Source: JADJXM01 sp937967285
GTDB taxonomy: Bacteria > Acidobacteriota > Blastocatellia > RBC074
Length of the DNA: 64,000 nt
NCBI GenBank assembly: GCA_050249535.1
Contig: JBFWQI010000007.1
Span: forward strand, 62,001 to 126,000
Reading direction: 5' to 3'
Shown here piece after piece: positions 40,472 through 62,254 of this stretch. The notes beneath the pieces were generated by a model. It was given only the letters and a program-made list of their open reading frames with translations, did not search any database and was not told the DNA's origin. Within the stretch, counting starts at the first letter, position 1; each line of letters starts with the position of its first letter. The position numbers and the translations under genes are program-made.

Positions 40472-40729
40472 ATGCAGCAGATAACGAGCATAGCGTGGAG
40501 AGTGCTCAAGGTGATGCCGGTGGTGGGTTATGTCTTCATTCTGGCGAGCGCGCCGGCCGTTGTCAGGCGTAAGGGATACGCTCTGGGGCTGGTTGCGCTG
40601 GCGCTTGATATGATTCCGGTGATCTGTCTGATCAAGGCCGGCATCGAGATTCATTCAGGGGACCTGATCCCCGACAGGGAAGAAGACTACCGCCTCACGT
40701 CACCCGCCCGCCTCGAACAAGCCGCCTGA
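40472..40729 (+). CDS. Small predicted membrane protein
   Basis: 85 residues with two hydrophobic segments (about 12-27 and 37-55) and a charged tail (DREEDYRLTSPARLEQAA). A GGAG lies nine bases before the ATG. The family is not recognised. Composition is similar to its neighbours, and the frame has no competing better candidate, so it is probably real. Confidence 0.55.
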   Translation: MQQITSIAWRVLKVMPVVGYVFILASAPAVVRRKGYALGLVALALDMIPVICLIKAGIEIHSGDLIPDREEDYRLTSPARLEQAA

Positions 40730-40909
40730 GCCGATCCAAAATTTCCAACTGACAGTTCATTTCTTCGGATACCATCCGTCAGAAACCCCGACAACCTGTC
40801 CACAATCAGTGACTTGATCGTCCACAGGTGTTGACGCTCATCGATTCCCGCAATCATTCGGGAGCAGAGTCGTCGCGCGTGTATGGAAAGCAGAGCGGGA
40901 AGTCGGCGA

Positions 40910-41542
40910 TCAGCGCCGGTCCAGCAGGGCGCGCATGGCTTTGGCTGCGTCGACGGGATTGGCCGCCTCCGCGATGGCTGCGCCGACGATGACCCCTGCG
41001 ACTGGCAATTGGCGGATTCGGTTCAGTTCGCTGACGTCGATGCCGCCGGCAAGGTAGACGGGCAGGTCGATGCGCGAGATCAGTTCTCCGATCTGCCGGA
41101 TTCGATCCTCTGATGACTTTGCCTGGCGGAATCCCCTTCGATTGATGCAGAGAGAGGCGACGCCGAGCTCGCGGAGCTCTCTCGCCCTCTCGACTATGTC
41201 CGTCATGCTCAAGCTGTCGGCCATGACCAGACCGTCATAACGTGTCGCAGATCTGACGACGCGCTCGATGACATCGTTCGATGCTCCGCCGAGGACGGTT
41301 ACCACGCTCGCACCGGCTGCGAAGGCGAGTTCGGCGATCGGTTCGCCGGCGTCGATCACCTTGATGTCCGCCACGATCGGCCTTCCGCGATGTCGCCTTC
41401 TCAGCTCACGGACAGCCCGGATACCCTCGCGGATCAGGAGCGGTGTCCCCGCTTCGATCAGATCGACGTGCTCAGCCACTCTGCCCGCCAGTTCGAGCTC
41501 GTGACCGAGATCCGGTGTGTCCAGTGCCAGTTGCAGTTTCAT
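40910..41542 (-). CDS. Orotidine-phosphate-decarboxylase-fold protein (HUMPS, HPS/KGPDC type)
   Basis: 210 residues. The ADIKVIDAGEPIAE motif matches the DxKxxD site of hexulose-6-phosphate synthase and 3-keto-L-gulonate-6-phosphate decarboxylase; VYLAGGIDV is the phosphate-binding loop. It opens LQLALDTPDL, as in HPS. Formaldehyde fixation (with Phi) or keto-gulonate breakdown are both possible; neither partner is in the window. Start ATG has no good ribosome-binding site and is close to repeat E11 (from 41545). Confidence 0.82.
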   Translation of the reverse strand: MKLQLALDTPDLGHELELAGRVAEHVDLIEAGTPLLIREGIRAVRELRRRHRGRPIVADIKVIDAGEPIAELAFAAGASVVTVLGGASNDVIERVVRSATRYDGLVMADSLSMTDIVERARELRELGVASLCINRRGFRQAKSSEDRIRQIGELISRIDLPVYLAGGIDVSELNRIRQLPVAGVIVGAAIAEAANPVDAAKAMRALLDRR

Positions 41543-41544
41543 CA

Positions 41545-41699
41545 GCGTAAAGGAAAAAATTTTGACGCCAGGTCGCCAAGTCGGCCAAGATGGAAATAAG
41601 GCCGGGAAGTCTCAGGCTTCCTCCATATCCCCAGCTTGAATATCGGTTAGATCCGAATCTTCAATCGCCCTGAATAATCCTTGGCCCTCTTGGCGTTAA

Positions 41700-41700
<1 letters not shown>
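41545..41700. repeat. Paired inverted-array element E11 (GCCAAG family)
   Basis: Left arm about 41564-41590 (GACGCCAGG, CGCCAAG, CGGCCAAGA). Right arm about 41679-41695 (CCTTGGCCC, TCTTGGCG). The loop (41616-41678) aligns with that of E5: GCTTCCTCCAT, ATCGGT, AGATCC, ATCTTCA, CTGAATAA in the same order. It lies just upstream of the OMP-decarboxylase-fold gene and after ftsK. Confidence 0.8.
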
Positions 41701-44397
<2,697 letters not shown>

Positions 44398-44415
44398 TTC
44401 CTGTCCAGGGTTCCT

Positions 44416-45536
<1,121 letters not shown>

Positions 45537-45608
45537 GTTTACTCCTTGATTGATGGCTCTTTACGTCAAGCTGGCCGATCATATCATAAAACGACACGCG
45601 TACGAAGT

Positions 45609-46016
<408 letters not shown>

Positions 46017-46056
46017 AAGCCAATATCCCATAGAGGAGTGCCATCCCCGGTACTGC

Positions 46057-47628
<1,572 letters not shown>

Positions 47629-47636
47629 AATCGGTG

Positions 47637-47655
47637 CGCACGCTCCCAGCGTGCG
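47637..47655. repeat. Palindrome upstream of mcm
   Basis: CGCACGCT (47637-47644), CCC, AGCGTGCG (47648-47655): a perfect 8-bp stem. It is 9 bp before the mcm start and shares the GCACGC/GCGTGC ends with the tandem array 125 bp away, so it may be an isolated unit of that repeat type or an operator. Confidence 0.5.
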
Positions 47656-47779
47656 AGTCTTTTAGTAACGGTCAACCGGCGGCAAAGAGCGACTCCAGCG
47701 TGGGGATGCCCAACCGGTAGCGGCGCACGCTGAATGCATGCGTATCGTAATAATAACTACTCGATGCATCAAAGCAAGC

Positions 47780-48017
47780 GCACGCCGGGGGCGTGCTTAC
47801 CTGCAGGCACGCCGGGGGCGTGCGTACCTGCTGGCACGCCGGGGGCGTGCGCACCTGCCGGCACGCCGGGGGCGGGCGTACCTGCAGGCACGCCGGGGGC
47901 GTGCTTACCTGCCTGCACGCCGGGGGCGTGCGCACCTGCCGGCACGCCGGGGGCGCGTGCACCTGCCGGCACGCCGGGGGCGCGTGCACCTGCCTGCACG
48001 CCGGGGGCGTGCGCACC
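47780..48017. repeat. Tandem array of a 27-bp GC-rich palindromic unit
   Basis: Eight full units plus one partial. Unit: GCACGCCGGGGGCGTGC (GCACGCC and its inverse around GGG) followed by NNACCTGCNG. Variation is confined to a few positions of the linker and, in units 4, 7 and 8, the palindrome's right end. 27 bp is nine codons, so frames remain open on both strands and yield meaningless periodic peptides. It lies between mcm and cstA, divergent genes, 54 bp before cstA. There are no distinct spacers, so it is not a CRISPR. Confidence 0.92.
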
Positions 48018-48070
48018 GAACCCTCTACCGTATATAATGCGCCGATCTTAAATCCATCCACGGAGACGAT

Positions 48071-49864
<1,794 letters not shown>

Positions 49865-50846
49865 CGACCTTGATGTCAGCCTTTATATAACTGCTCACCC
49901 TGTACAAGAAGAATAATTCAGTGATATTACGCAGTGAAAACTATTGATTTGATCTTGACTTGAATTCGCCCCGACAGTGACGGCAGAAAATAGCCCGGAA
50001 CTAGCGTGAAGCGCGCTGCCCCGGGAGACTCTATCGGAACATGAAAGATGGGGACACCGGCTCCAACGGAACCGAAGATGACTGCCAGGGACGAAGCTGC
50101 GCCACAGGCCGAGCGGAGCCACTGGAGAGATTCAAAAAACTCAGCGGCCTGAAGGGCGACAAGAAATGGCTTATTTTCTCTCGCCCTTTCAGGGCTTGGC
50201 TGAAATAACCTCCCCGACCAGGGGGTAAGCTCGGCCTGCGGCCTCGCTTCACCCCTGGCTTTGTTCTTGTTACCCCTTCGGGGCTTACAGATCGCGTGTC
50301 CCGATGTGGGTTGTTCTGATTTAGGCGTTCCGTCTCCCGGCCTTTGGCCCCGCCGCTCTCGCCGTTCCGTCTCTCGACCTTTGAACCCCGAAGGGGTGAT
50401 GAGAAATTAGCCAGGGGTGGAGCGCTTCAGCGCGAAACCCCTGGTACTGGTGGGTGCCGTTATCTGGGCCGAGGCCTGAAAGGGCGTGAGACCATTCATT
50501 GCCCCCCTCAACCCGCAGCCATTTATTGAATTACGCCGATGACTTTGCCCCCGGTTCCCAACTTCGATCCGTCGGGACGGTTGAAACTGGTTTCGGATAA
50601 ATATGCAACCGTCCCTCCGGGACATTTTCATAAGTATCCCGACCTAAGCACCTTCACTGTCCTTATGTTGAGCATATTGTCGAGCGAAATTAAGTTTCTG
50701 AAGGGTGACAATTACGGGCGTAGTATTTCGTGACTGTAGATGTGAGCAATTATGGCCGGGTTGAATTTCAACCGCCAGCTCGGGCGATCAACCAATTTCA
50801 GCTCACAACCGGCTTCGTCCCGGTCGCTATCGCTCCCGGTACTGGA
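49865..50846. repeat. Mosaic of short inverted-repeat modules, non-coding
   Basis: 982 bp without a convincing gene between cstA and tolC. It is built from modules that recur inverted: CCTGAAGGGCGA with TCGCCCTTTCAGGGC (50151-50197), CCAGGGGGTAAGC with GCTTCACCCCTGGC (50218-50264), CCCCTTCGGGG (50273-50283), then its mirror CCCCGAAGGGG (50386-50396), AGCCAGGGGTGGAGCGCTTC with ACCCCTGGT (about 50410-50447), and CCTGAAAGGGCG (50475-50486). CCGTCCCTCCGGGAC lies near 50610. The order on the right mirrors the left around about 50335. No transposase remnant was seen. Confidence 0.7.
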
Positions 50847-52453
<1,607 letters not shown>

Positions 52454-52457
<4 letters not shown>

Positions 52458-53899
52458 TTCTCGTCGTCACCCTTGTCTTCTTTTTTAGACGCGGATTTTT
52501 GTTTCGGCGCCTTGTTCTTCTCGCCGATCGGGCCGCGTTCGATGGTCGGCGGGAAGGCGTTGAACTGACGCCAGAGTTCCCAGCCGAGCGAAACGGTGTC
52601 GAGCATGACCCAGCCGTTGACCTCGGCGCCGGGGCGGAGCTGGTCGAGCGTCGGCCATGGCTCCTCCTTGCCGGCCTTGATCAGTTCCTCGTCCGGAGTG
52701 ACGATGATCCGGAAGCGGCTGTTGCCGTCGTCGACCGCGTCCATCACTTTGACGCGGCCGGCGAAGGTTCCGACGGCGACCGAGGGCCAGCCGACGAACT
52801 GCACGGCCGGCCAGCCGGCGAAGTTGAGCCGGACCTGTCGTCCGGGGGAGACCAGCGGAGCGTCGAAATCGCTGAGCCAAAGTTCGACCGCCTGATCCGT
52901 CGTCTCCGGAGCGAGCACGGCGAGGATATCGCCGGCCTTGACGGTCTCTCCGGGGCCGACCTTCATGACCCGGACGACCCTGCCGTTACGCGGGGCACGG
53001 ATGATGCGCTGGTCGGTACGCTGCGTGACGTTCTGAATATCGATCCCGACCTTCTGCAAGTCGCTGTTGTTCTTGGCGATCGTCTCGCGGACCGAGGCCA
53101 GCGAGGCGCGCGTGCTGTTGAGCGAGGCCGAGGTGTCGTTGACGATCTTGTCGCGATCGTAACGCGCCACCTGCAGGCCTTTGCGGGACACTTCGAGCGC
53201 CGCCTGGACCGTCTCGAGCCGCGTCCTTGCCGTCACGATATCGAGTTCGGCGAGTTCCAGATCGCGCTTCGAGCGGAGCCCCTTCTCGAAGAGTTCCTGT
53301 CGTCGTTTCAGGTTCAGCTCGGCGGTGATCAGCGACTGTTTGGCCTGTTCGACCGTCTGTTCGGCCTGCCTGACTGCGTCCTCAGCCTGCAGGGCCTTCT
53401 GCTCTGCCGCCGGAATCGCGACGCCTCTCGAGGCGGTCAGGTCTTTGAGCTGGCCTTCGAGCGCCATCTCGCGCGAGCGCGCCTGCTCGATTCCAGTTGC
53501 AAGGTAAGACTGCTGCGATTTGAGCATCGCAACCTGATCGTCGGAGAGGAATTTCGAATCGATGTCCTCGATCTCGGCGATCGCCTCGCCGGCCTTGACC
53601 TGCTGGCCTTCGAGGATGTTCCACCTGACCAGCCGGCCGGGGATCTGAGCCTCGATGTTCTGCGGCCTGTCCATCGGCGAAAAGACGATGACACGACCGT
53701 AACCGGTGACCGACTGCTGCCACGGCACGAAATAGAGACAGAGCGCGATCAGCAGCAGCAGGAGCAGAATCCAGAGCGCGATCGGACGCATGGCATGCGG
53801 CGTGCGCATCATGTCGAGCGACTGGATCCGCGGCTTTCTTTCGTGCGGCGCGGCGACGGTCGCAAGTTCGATTACGTTTTTCTTCTCAAGGGCGGCCAT
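52454..53899 (-). CDS. HlyD/MFP-type membrane fusion protein
   Basis: 481 residues: one membrane span (about 42-60), lipoyl half (IPGRLVRWNILEGQQVKAGE), a long alpha-helical hairpin, second lipoyl half (IRAPRNGRVVRVMKVGPGET) and a beta-barrel. It bridges the ABC exporter and the TolC channel. The C-terminus is very lysine-rich (KAPKQKSASKKEDKGDDEK). ATG at 53899 with GAGG eight bases before; a GTG at 53908 overlapping the ABC stop is possible. Confidence 0.9.
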
Positions 53900-53904
53900 C
53901 TCAA

Positions 53905-55680
<1,776 letters not shown>

Positions 55681-56111
55681 CGCGCTATTCCATTCGGTGC
55701 GTTATCGAAAATTTCAAAACATCCGCCCGATGCAATCTGCACGCCGGAATCCTGCCGGAACTGCACGCCGAGAAAATTTTCAAGAATTTCGTGAAAATTC
55801 TGCGTGGGATTCAGCGGATTCGACGGTTGCGCAGATCTTCATCTCAATTTGCTGAACAATAATTACACCCAGTCTGTCTGCTGACAAAGCTGAGGTTTCC
55901 GGTAACCCGGCAAACCAATATAATATTAAGCCGATATTGAAAAATTGTTGCAGGGTTGTTGCGATTCGGACAAGGAGCAGGCCGCCGTGGTTAATCTGAC
56001 CTAAGGCGGCGCCAGGTGCGACAAACCGTCACTCGGGGCTGTGATATTCTGTGACATCTTGTCCGGGCGGATTGCAGCGACCGGGCATATTTTATCGAGG
56101 AGCGGAGCAGG
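55681..56111. promoter_or_regulatory. Intergenic region between the exporter operon and nagA
   Basis: 431 bp between divergent genes, so it must hold both promoters. The middle is AT-rich (about 55785-55950). GAAAATTTTC and GTGAAAATTC near 55770-55800 form a weak dyad. I could not pick a convincing -10/-35 pair. Confidence 0.35.
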
Positions 56112-57302
56112 ATGAGTGATCGTCTGGCGATAAAGGGAGGCAGGGTGGTGACCCCTGCGGGTGTGATCGAGGATGGGATCGTGCTGTGTGAGGACGGGCG
56201 GATCGTCTTTACGGGCGCTTCGACGGAAGCGCAGCCTGTCGAAGGCGCGCAAATCGTCGACGCGTCGGGCAGCATCGTCATGCCCGGATTCATCGATACG
56301 CATTTTCACGGCAGCGCAGGCGACGATGTCATGGCTAACGGCGTCGACGGGCTCAGGCGGATTTCCCGGGCTGTCCTCAGATTCGGGACGACGGGATTTC
56401 TGGCGACGACCATCGCCGCCCGGCACGATGAGCTGATGAAGTCGACGGCCGATGTGCTGGAGGCGCGCGCGGGGCAGAACGATGCGCTCGATCGCGCGGA
56501 GATCCTCGGGCTGCACATCGAGGGTCCGTACATCAACGTGAAATTCAAGGGCGCGCAGCCCGAATCGGCGATCCGCGATCCCGATTTCGACGAGTGCCGC
56601 GAGTTGCTCGATGCCGCCGGCGGGGCGATCAGGATCATGACGCTCGCGCCGGAACTGCCGGGGGGGATCGAGCTGATCCGGATGCTCGTCGAAAACGGAG
56701 TCGCCGCTTCGCTGGGCCATTCCGAAGCCGATTACGACACGGCGCTCGAAGCGATCGAGGCCGGGGCGACGCGGGCCACGCATCTCTACAATGCGATGTC
56801 GGGCGTCCACCATCGCAAGCCGGGCCTTGCAGCGGCGTGTCTGACCGAGCCGGGAATCCAGGCGGAGCTGATCTGCGACGGCGTGCACGTCAATCCCAGG
56901 ATGGCGCGCCTGGCCTGGAAGGCGAAGGGACGCGACGGATTGACGCTGATCACCGATGCCACGGCGGCCCAGGGAATCGGCGACGGCATCTACACCCTCG
57001 GCGATTTTCAGATCCGGGTTCGCGGTCCGCTCTGCACTCTGATGGACGGCGAGACGATCGCCGGTTCAGTCCTGACGATGAATCGCGCGGTGGCCAATTC
57101 GATCGATTTCACCGGCATGGATCTGGTGGATGCGGCATGGACGGCATCGCTGCAGCCCGCACGGGCCTGCGGCGTCGCCGATCGGAAAGGTTCTCTCGAG
57201 GCCGGCAAGGACGCGGATATCGCCGTTCTCGAATCGGACTTCTCGGTCCGCCACACGATTCGCGGCGGATTTATGGCATACAGCGCACGTTCAGATGCTT
57301 GA
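56112..57302 (+). CDS. nagA: N-acetylglucosamine-6-phosphate deacetylase
   Basis: 396 residues of the amidohydrolase superfamily. Key positions: DTHFHG (62-67), metal ligand E137 in HIEGPY, H203 in LGHSEAD, H224 in THLYNAM, H259 in CDGVHV and catalytic D282 in ITDATAA. It deacetylates GlcNAc-6-P in amino-sugar or cell-wall recycling. No nagB or transporter is adjacent. ATG at 56112 has GGAGCGGAGCAGG upstream. Confidence 0.93.
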   Translation: MSDRLAIKGGRVVTPAGVIEDGIVLCEDGRIVFTGASTEAQPVEGAQIVDASGSIVMPGFIDTHFHGSAGDDVMANGVDGLRRISRAVLRFGTTGFLATTIAARHDELMKSTADVLEARAGQNDALDRAEILGLHIEGPYINVKFKGAQPESAIRDPDFDECRELLDAAGGAIRIMTLAPELPGGIELIRMLVENGVAASLGHSEADYDTALEAIEAGATRATHLYNAMSGVHHRKPGLAAACLTEPGIQAELICDGVHVNPRMARLAWKAKGRDGLTLITDATAAQGIGDGIYTLGDFQIRVRGPLCTLMDGETIAGSVLTMNRAVANSIDFTGMDLVDAAWTASLQPARACGVADRKGSLEAGKDADIAVLESDFSVRHTIRGGFMAYSARSDA

Positions 57303-57391
57303 TGTATCGCTTTGTGATACTATTTTTCAACAGCAGCAAACAGTTAATTCACAATCAAACAAATCAATTGAAATCGAAAAAGGAGGGTTTC

Positions 57392-58096
57392 ATGAGGTAC
57401 AAATTCGCGCTCAATATCGTGGCATCATTGTTGGTTGCGGTGGTCCTCCTGTCAGGCCCGGTTGCGGCTCAGAGCAAGGACAAGGCCGAGGCCGTCAAGC
57501 GGGCGAATAAGGCCGCAGAAGTCTTCAAGGAGATCATGGATGTGACCGACAAGTCCATCCCGGTTGCACTGCTCGACAAGGCATACTGCGTGGCGGTCTT
57601 TCCGCAGGTGATCAAGGCGGGCTTCATCGTCGGCGGCCGCGGCGGAAAGGGCGTGGCCAGTTGCCGGACGAACGGCGCATGGAGCGCTCCCTCGTTCTTC
57701 AATCTGGCCGGCGGCAGCTTCGGACTTCAGATCGGCGCGCAGGCGACCGATTTCGTTCTGCTCTTTATGACCGACAAGGGGCTCGAGAGCCTGACCCGCA
57801 GCAAGTTCGAGATGGGCGGCGACGCTTCGGTCGCGGCCGGACCGGTCGGCCGCGAGGTCGGTGCGGCGACGGATCTCGCGCTCAATGCTCAGATTCTCTC
57901 ATACTCGCGCAGCAAGGGACTCTTCGCCGGCCTCGAACTCAAGGGCTCGGTCATCTCGAAGGATGACAGCTCGATGAAGGGCGTTTACGGCAAGACCAGC
58001 GACCCGGTCAAGGTTCTCAGCGGTTCGGTCGCCACGCCGGCCGAAGTCAAGGTCTATCCCGACACTCTGACCCGCTACTCGAAGCGCCGGAAGTAG
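57392..58096 (+). CDS. SYLF/Ysc84 domain lipid-binding protein
   Basis: 234 residues: signal peptide (IVASLLVAVVLLSGPVAAQ), a short helical part and a SYLF domain (KAGFIVGGRGGKGVASCR, GSFGLQIGAQATDFVLLFM, VGREVGAATDLALNAQILSY). The fold binds phospholipids in eukaryotic Ysc84; bacterial exported members are of unknown role. ATG at 57392 follows AAGGAGG. It ends 37 bp before a strong terminator. Confidence 0.9.
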   Translation: MRYKFALNIVASLLVAVVLLSGPVAAQSKDKAEAVKRANKAAEVFKEIMDVTDKSIPVALLDKAYCVAVFPQVIKAGFIVGGRGGKGVASCRTNGAWSAPSFFNLAGGSFGLQIGAQATDFVLLFMTDKGLESLTRSKFEMGGDASVAAGPVGREVGAATDLALNAQILSYSRSKGLFAGLELKGSVISKDDSSMKGVYGKTSDPVKVLSGSVATPAEVKVYPDTLTRYSKRRK

Positions 58097-58133
58097 GATC
58101 TTCCGCAATCTCCCAAATCGATTAATTAATATG

Positions 58134-58163
58134 ATGCGGCGCCTTTCGGGGCGCCGCATTTAT
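58134..58163. terminator. Intrinsic terminator between convergent genes
   Basis: ATGCGGCGCC (58134-58143), loop TTTCGG, GGCGCCGCAT (58150-58159), followed by TTATT. It can serve the SYLF gene and, in reverse, the DUF5777 gene. Confidence 0.8.
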
Positions 58164-58164
58164 T

Positions 58165-58200
58165 CGCTGTATCGTAAGTTTAAAAACTTACGATACAGCG
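58165..58200. repeat. Perfect 17-bp inverted repeat
   Basis: CGCTGTATCGTAAGTTT and its exact complement separated by two bases (58165-58200), directly after the terminator and 9 bp before the DUF5777 stop codon. The AT-rich, loop-poor dyad could be a second terminator for the minus-strand gene or a cruciform-forming site. Confidence 0.8.
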
Positions 58201-58209
58201 CATTTAATT

Positions 58210-59424
<1,215 letters not shown>

Positions 59425-59537
59425 ATGGTTCCGTAATCGAGACAATTCGACCGGACCGCGGCGGTCAGCAACGCGGTCATACACTCCTCGAAGTACCCTG
59501 CTTTAGATCGACAGCGAACAGGATCGGTTCAAAAAAA

Positions 59538-60314
<777 letters not shown>

Positions 60315-60467
60315 TTTCTGCTGCTCCTTTCAGTTGGTTCCCGATGTCGGGACGATGAACGAGGCATTATCTTGTGACGGGCTGAGCGGAATCAAGCAGT
60401 TGTCCGAAGCGGATGTCTCCAACTCCGCCCTGCTTGCGCGGCCTGCGGCTTATCCGTATAGTTTTCA

Positions 60468-60690
60468 TGTGTAACTGCTCAGCCCAGAGGGATGGGAAGT
60501 GAAATTTAGACAGGATTTACAGGATTTGACAGGATTTACAGGATAATAGCGGAAAATCTTTTGCCTGATACAGGGAATTTCGAAATAAAATGCCTTTCAT
60601 GACCATGGATCTATCCTGTAAATCCTGTCAAATCCTGTAAATCCTGTCTAAATTTCACTTCTCCTCCAAGTGCTGAGTAGTTACTTTCAT
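60468..60690. repeat. Paired inverted-array element E12 (ACAGGAT family, with outer boxes)
   Basis: A perfect 50-bp inverted repeat: 60497-60546 (GAAGTGAAATTTAGACAGGA and following ACAGGATT units) and 60612-60661. The loop is 65 bp. Imperfect outer boxes extend it: GTAACTGCTCAGCC on the left and, inverted, GTAACTACTCAGCA on the right. It lies between divergent genes, 69 bp from the next gene's start. The box is the one seen in E5. Confidence 0.88.
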
Positions 60691-60758
60691 GTTTCTTTAT
60701 TATTCCGAACAGAGACGCCGTGCGTCGCGAAATCATCCTGATGGGAGGGGAGCGAATT

Positions 60759-61466
60759 ATGGCAAGTGAGATCATTACCGAAAAAGGGAGTTTCACCGGG
60801 GACGGTACGACGGTCAACGTCTTCATTGCGCGGCCGGCCGGAGGCGGGAAAGCGCCGGCGGTGATCGTGATTCAGGAATGGTGGGGGCTCAATCCGCACA
60901 TCGAGGACGTGACCTCGCGCTTCGCGCGCGCAGGATTCATAGCGGTGGCGCCGGATCTCTACGACGGAGTGACGACGAAGGACGCCCGGGAAGCGGGCAA
61001 GCTGATGTCTGCGCTGAGCGTCGAGCAGGGATTGAAGTACCTCAAGGTCGTTCTCGATTCGCTGCGGGCGATGGATGACGTGACGGCGGTCGGCGTGACG
61101 GGATTCTGCATGGGCGGAACGTTCGCTCTGCGGCTGGCCTGTCACGAGAAGGTCGAGGCATCCGCCCCGTTCTACGGCGATGTGCCGGAAGATACCTCGA
61201 TGGTCCAGAACCTCGGCTGCCCGCTCCTCTTCATCGGCGGCGAAAAGGATGAATGGATCACCCTCGAGAAGATGAACCGGCTCGATGCGGCCGTCAAGAA
61301 GTACGGCAAGGACGGCGAGGTGAGGATCTACAAGGGCGCCTCGCATGCCTTCTTCAACGACACGCGCGCCGAGGTCTACAGCGCCGAGGATGCGGCCGAT
61401 GCCTGGACGCGGGTGATCGACTTCTTCAACCGCCATCTGCGCAAGGGGCAGTCCGCCGGGGCCTGA
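60759..61466 (+). CDS. Dienelactone hydrolase family protein
   Basis: 235 residues, alpha/beta hydrolase with a cysteine nucleophile. Triad at C117 (GFCMGG), D164 (GGEKDEW) and H196 (ASHAFF); the EWWGLN motif is at 40-45. The family opens dienelactones in chlorocatechol breakdown, but many genomic members have other or unknown substrates. ATG at 60759 with GGGGAGCG before it. It ends 6 bp before the next gene. Confidence 0.9.
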   Translation: MASEIITEKGSFTGDGTTVNVFIARPAGGGKAPAVIVIQEWWGLNPHIEDVTSRFARAGFIAVAPDLYDGVTTKDAREAGKLMSALSVEQGLKYLKVVLDSLRAMDDVTAVGVTGFCMGGTFALRLACHEKVEASAPFYGDVPEDTSMVQNLGCPLLFIGGEKDEWITLEKMNRLDAAVKKYGKDGEVRIYKGASHAFFNDTRAEVYSAEDAADAWTRVIDFFNRHLRKGQSAGA

Positions 61467-61472
61467 TCGATT

Positions 61473-62231
61473 ATGTACGAGCTCGATTCATCCTCCGTGG
61501 CCGTCGTGACCGGCGCGTCTTCCGGGATCGGAAGAGCGACGGCCCTGGATCTGGCGCGCAGAGGCGTGAGGCTGGTATTGCTGGCGAGGCGGGAAGCCGC
61601 GCTCGGCGAAGCGGCCGCCGAAGTGCGTGCGGCCGGATCGGCCGGCGTCGTCGAAGCGGTCTGCGATGTTCGTGACGAAGCCTCCGTCGAAGCGGCGATC
61701 GGCCGAGCGGTCGAATCCTTCGGCCGTCTCGACATCCTGATCAACAGCGCGGGCCTGAGCCTCAACGGCGATGTCGACGGCTACGCGCTGGACGACTGGC
61801 GGACGGTCATCGAGACCAATCTGACGGGAACCTTCCTGACCTGCCGCGCGGCGGTTCCGGTCATGAAGCGTCAGGGCGGAGGCCGGATCATCAATGTATC
61901 CTCGGGGGCGGGGCGCAGCGGCATCAGGCAGATGGCGGCATACTGCGCGTCGAAGTTCGGAGTGATCGGGTTCACCGAGGCGCTCGGGCTCGAAGTCCGA
62001 GCCGACAACATTCGGGTCTCGGTCATCCTGCCCGGTTCCGTGGCGACTGAGTTTTCGAGCGTCGCGCGCCGGCAGGACGCTCCCCGATCGGGTGAGGATA
62101 TCGGATACGCGATGACTCCGGAGGAGGTCGCCGGAGCGATCGTCGCAATGCTTGAACAGCCGATGCAGGCCTGGATGAGCGAGGTCGTGCTGAGACCGCT
62201 CAACCTGGAACTGCGCCGGAAACGGAGTTGA
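61473..62231 (+). CDS. SDR family oxidoreductase
   Basis: 252 residues. TGASSGIG (13-20) nucleotide loop, NSAG (90-93), catalytic S in NVSSGAG and YCASK. Overall similar to sepiapterin reductase/3-oxoacyl reductase-type classical SDRs; substrate unknown. Directly follows the dienelactone hydrolase (6 bp), so both probably share a transcript. Confidence 0.9.
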   Translation: MYELDSSSVAVVTGASSGIGRATALDLARRGVRLVLLARREAALGEAAAEVRAAGSAGVVEAVCDVRDEASVEAAIGRAVESFGRLDILINSAGLSLNGDVDGYALDDWRTVIETNLTGTFLTCRAAVPVMKRQGGGRIINVSSGAGRSGIRQMAAYCASKFGVIGFTEALGLEVRADNIRVSVILPGSVATEFSSVARRQDAPRSGEDIGYAMTPEEVAGAIVAMLEQPMQAWMSEVVLRPLNLELRRKRS

Positions 62232-62254
62232 ATACGCCGTAACGCGTTGTCAAG

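Noticed and set aside
47734..48051. Open frames on both strands across the 27-bp array, and possible CRISPR
   Set aside because: 27 is a multiple of three, so frames stay open without coding. The units have no unique spacers of 25-40 bp and no cas gene is nearby.
50539..50733. Small frames in the mosaic region
   Set aside because: They consist of translated repeat modules and lack ribosome-binding sites.
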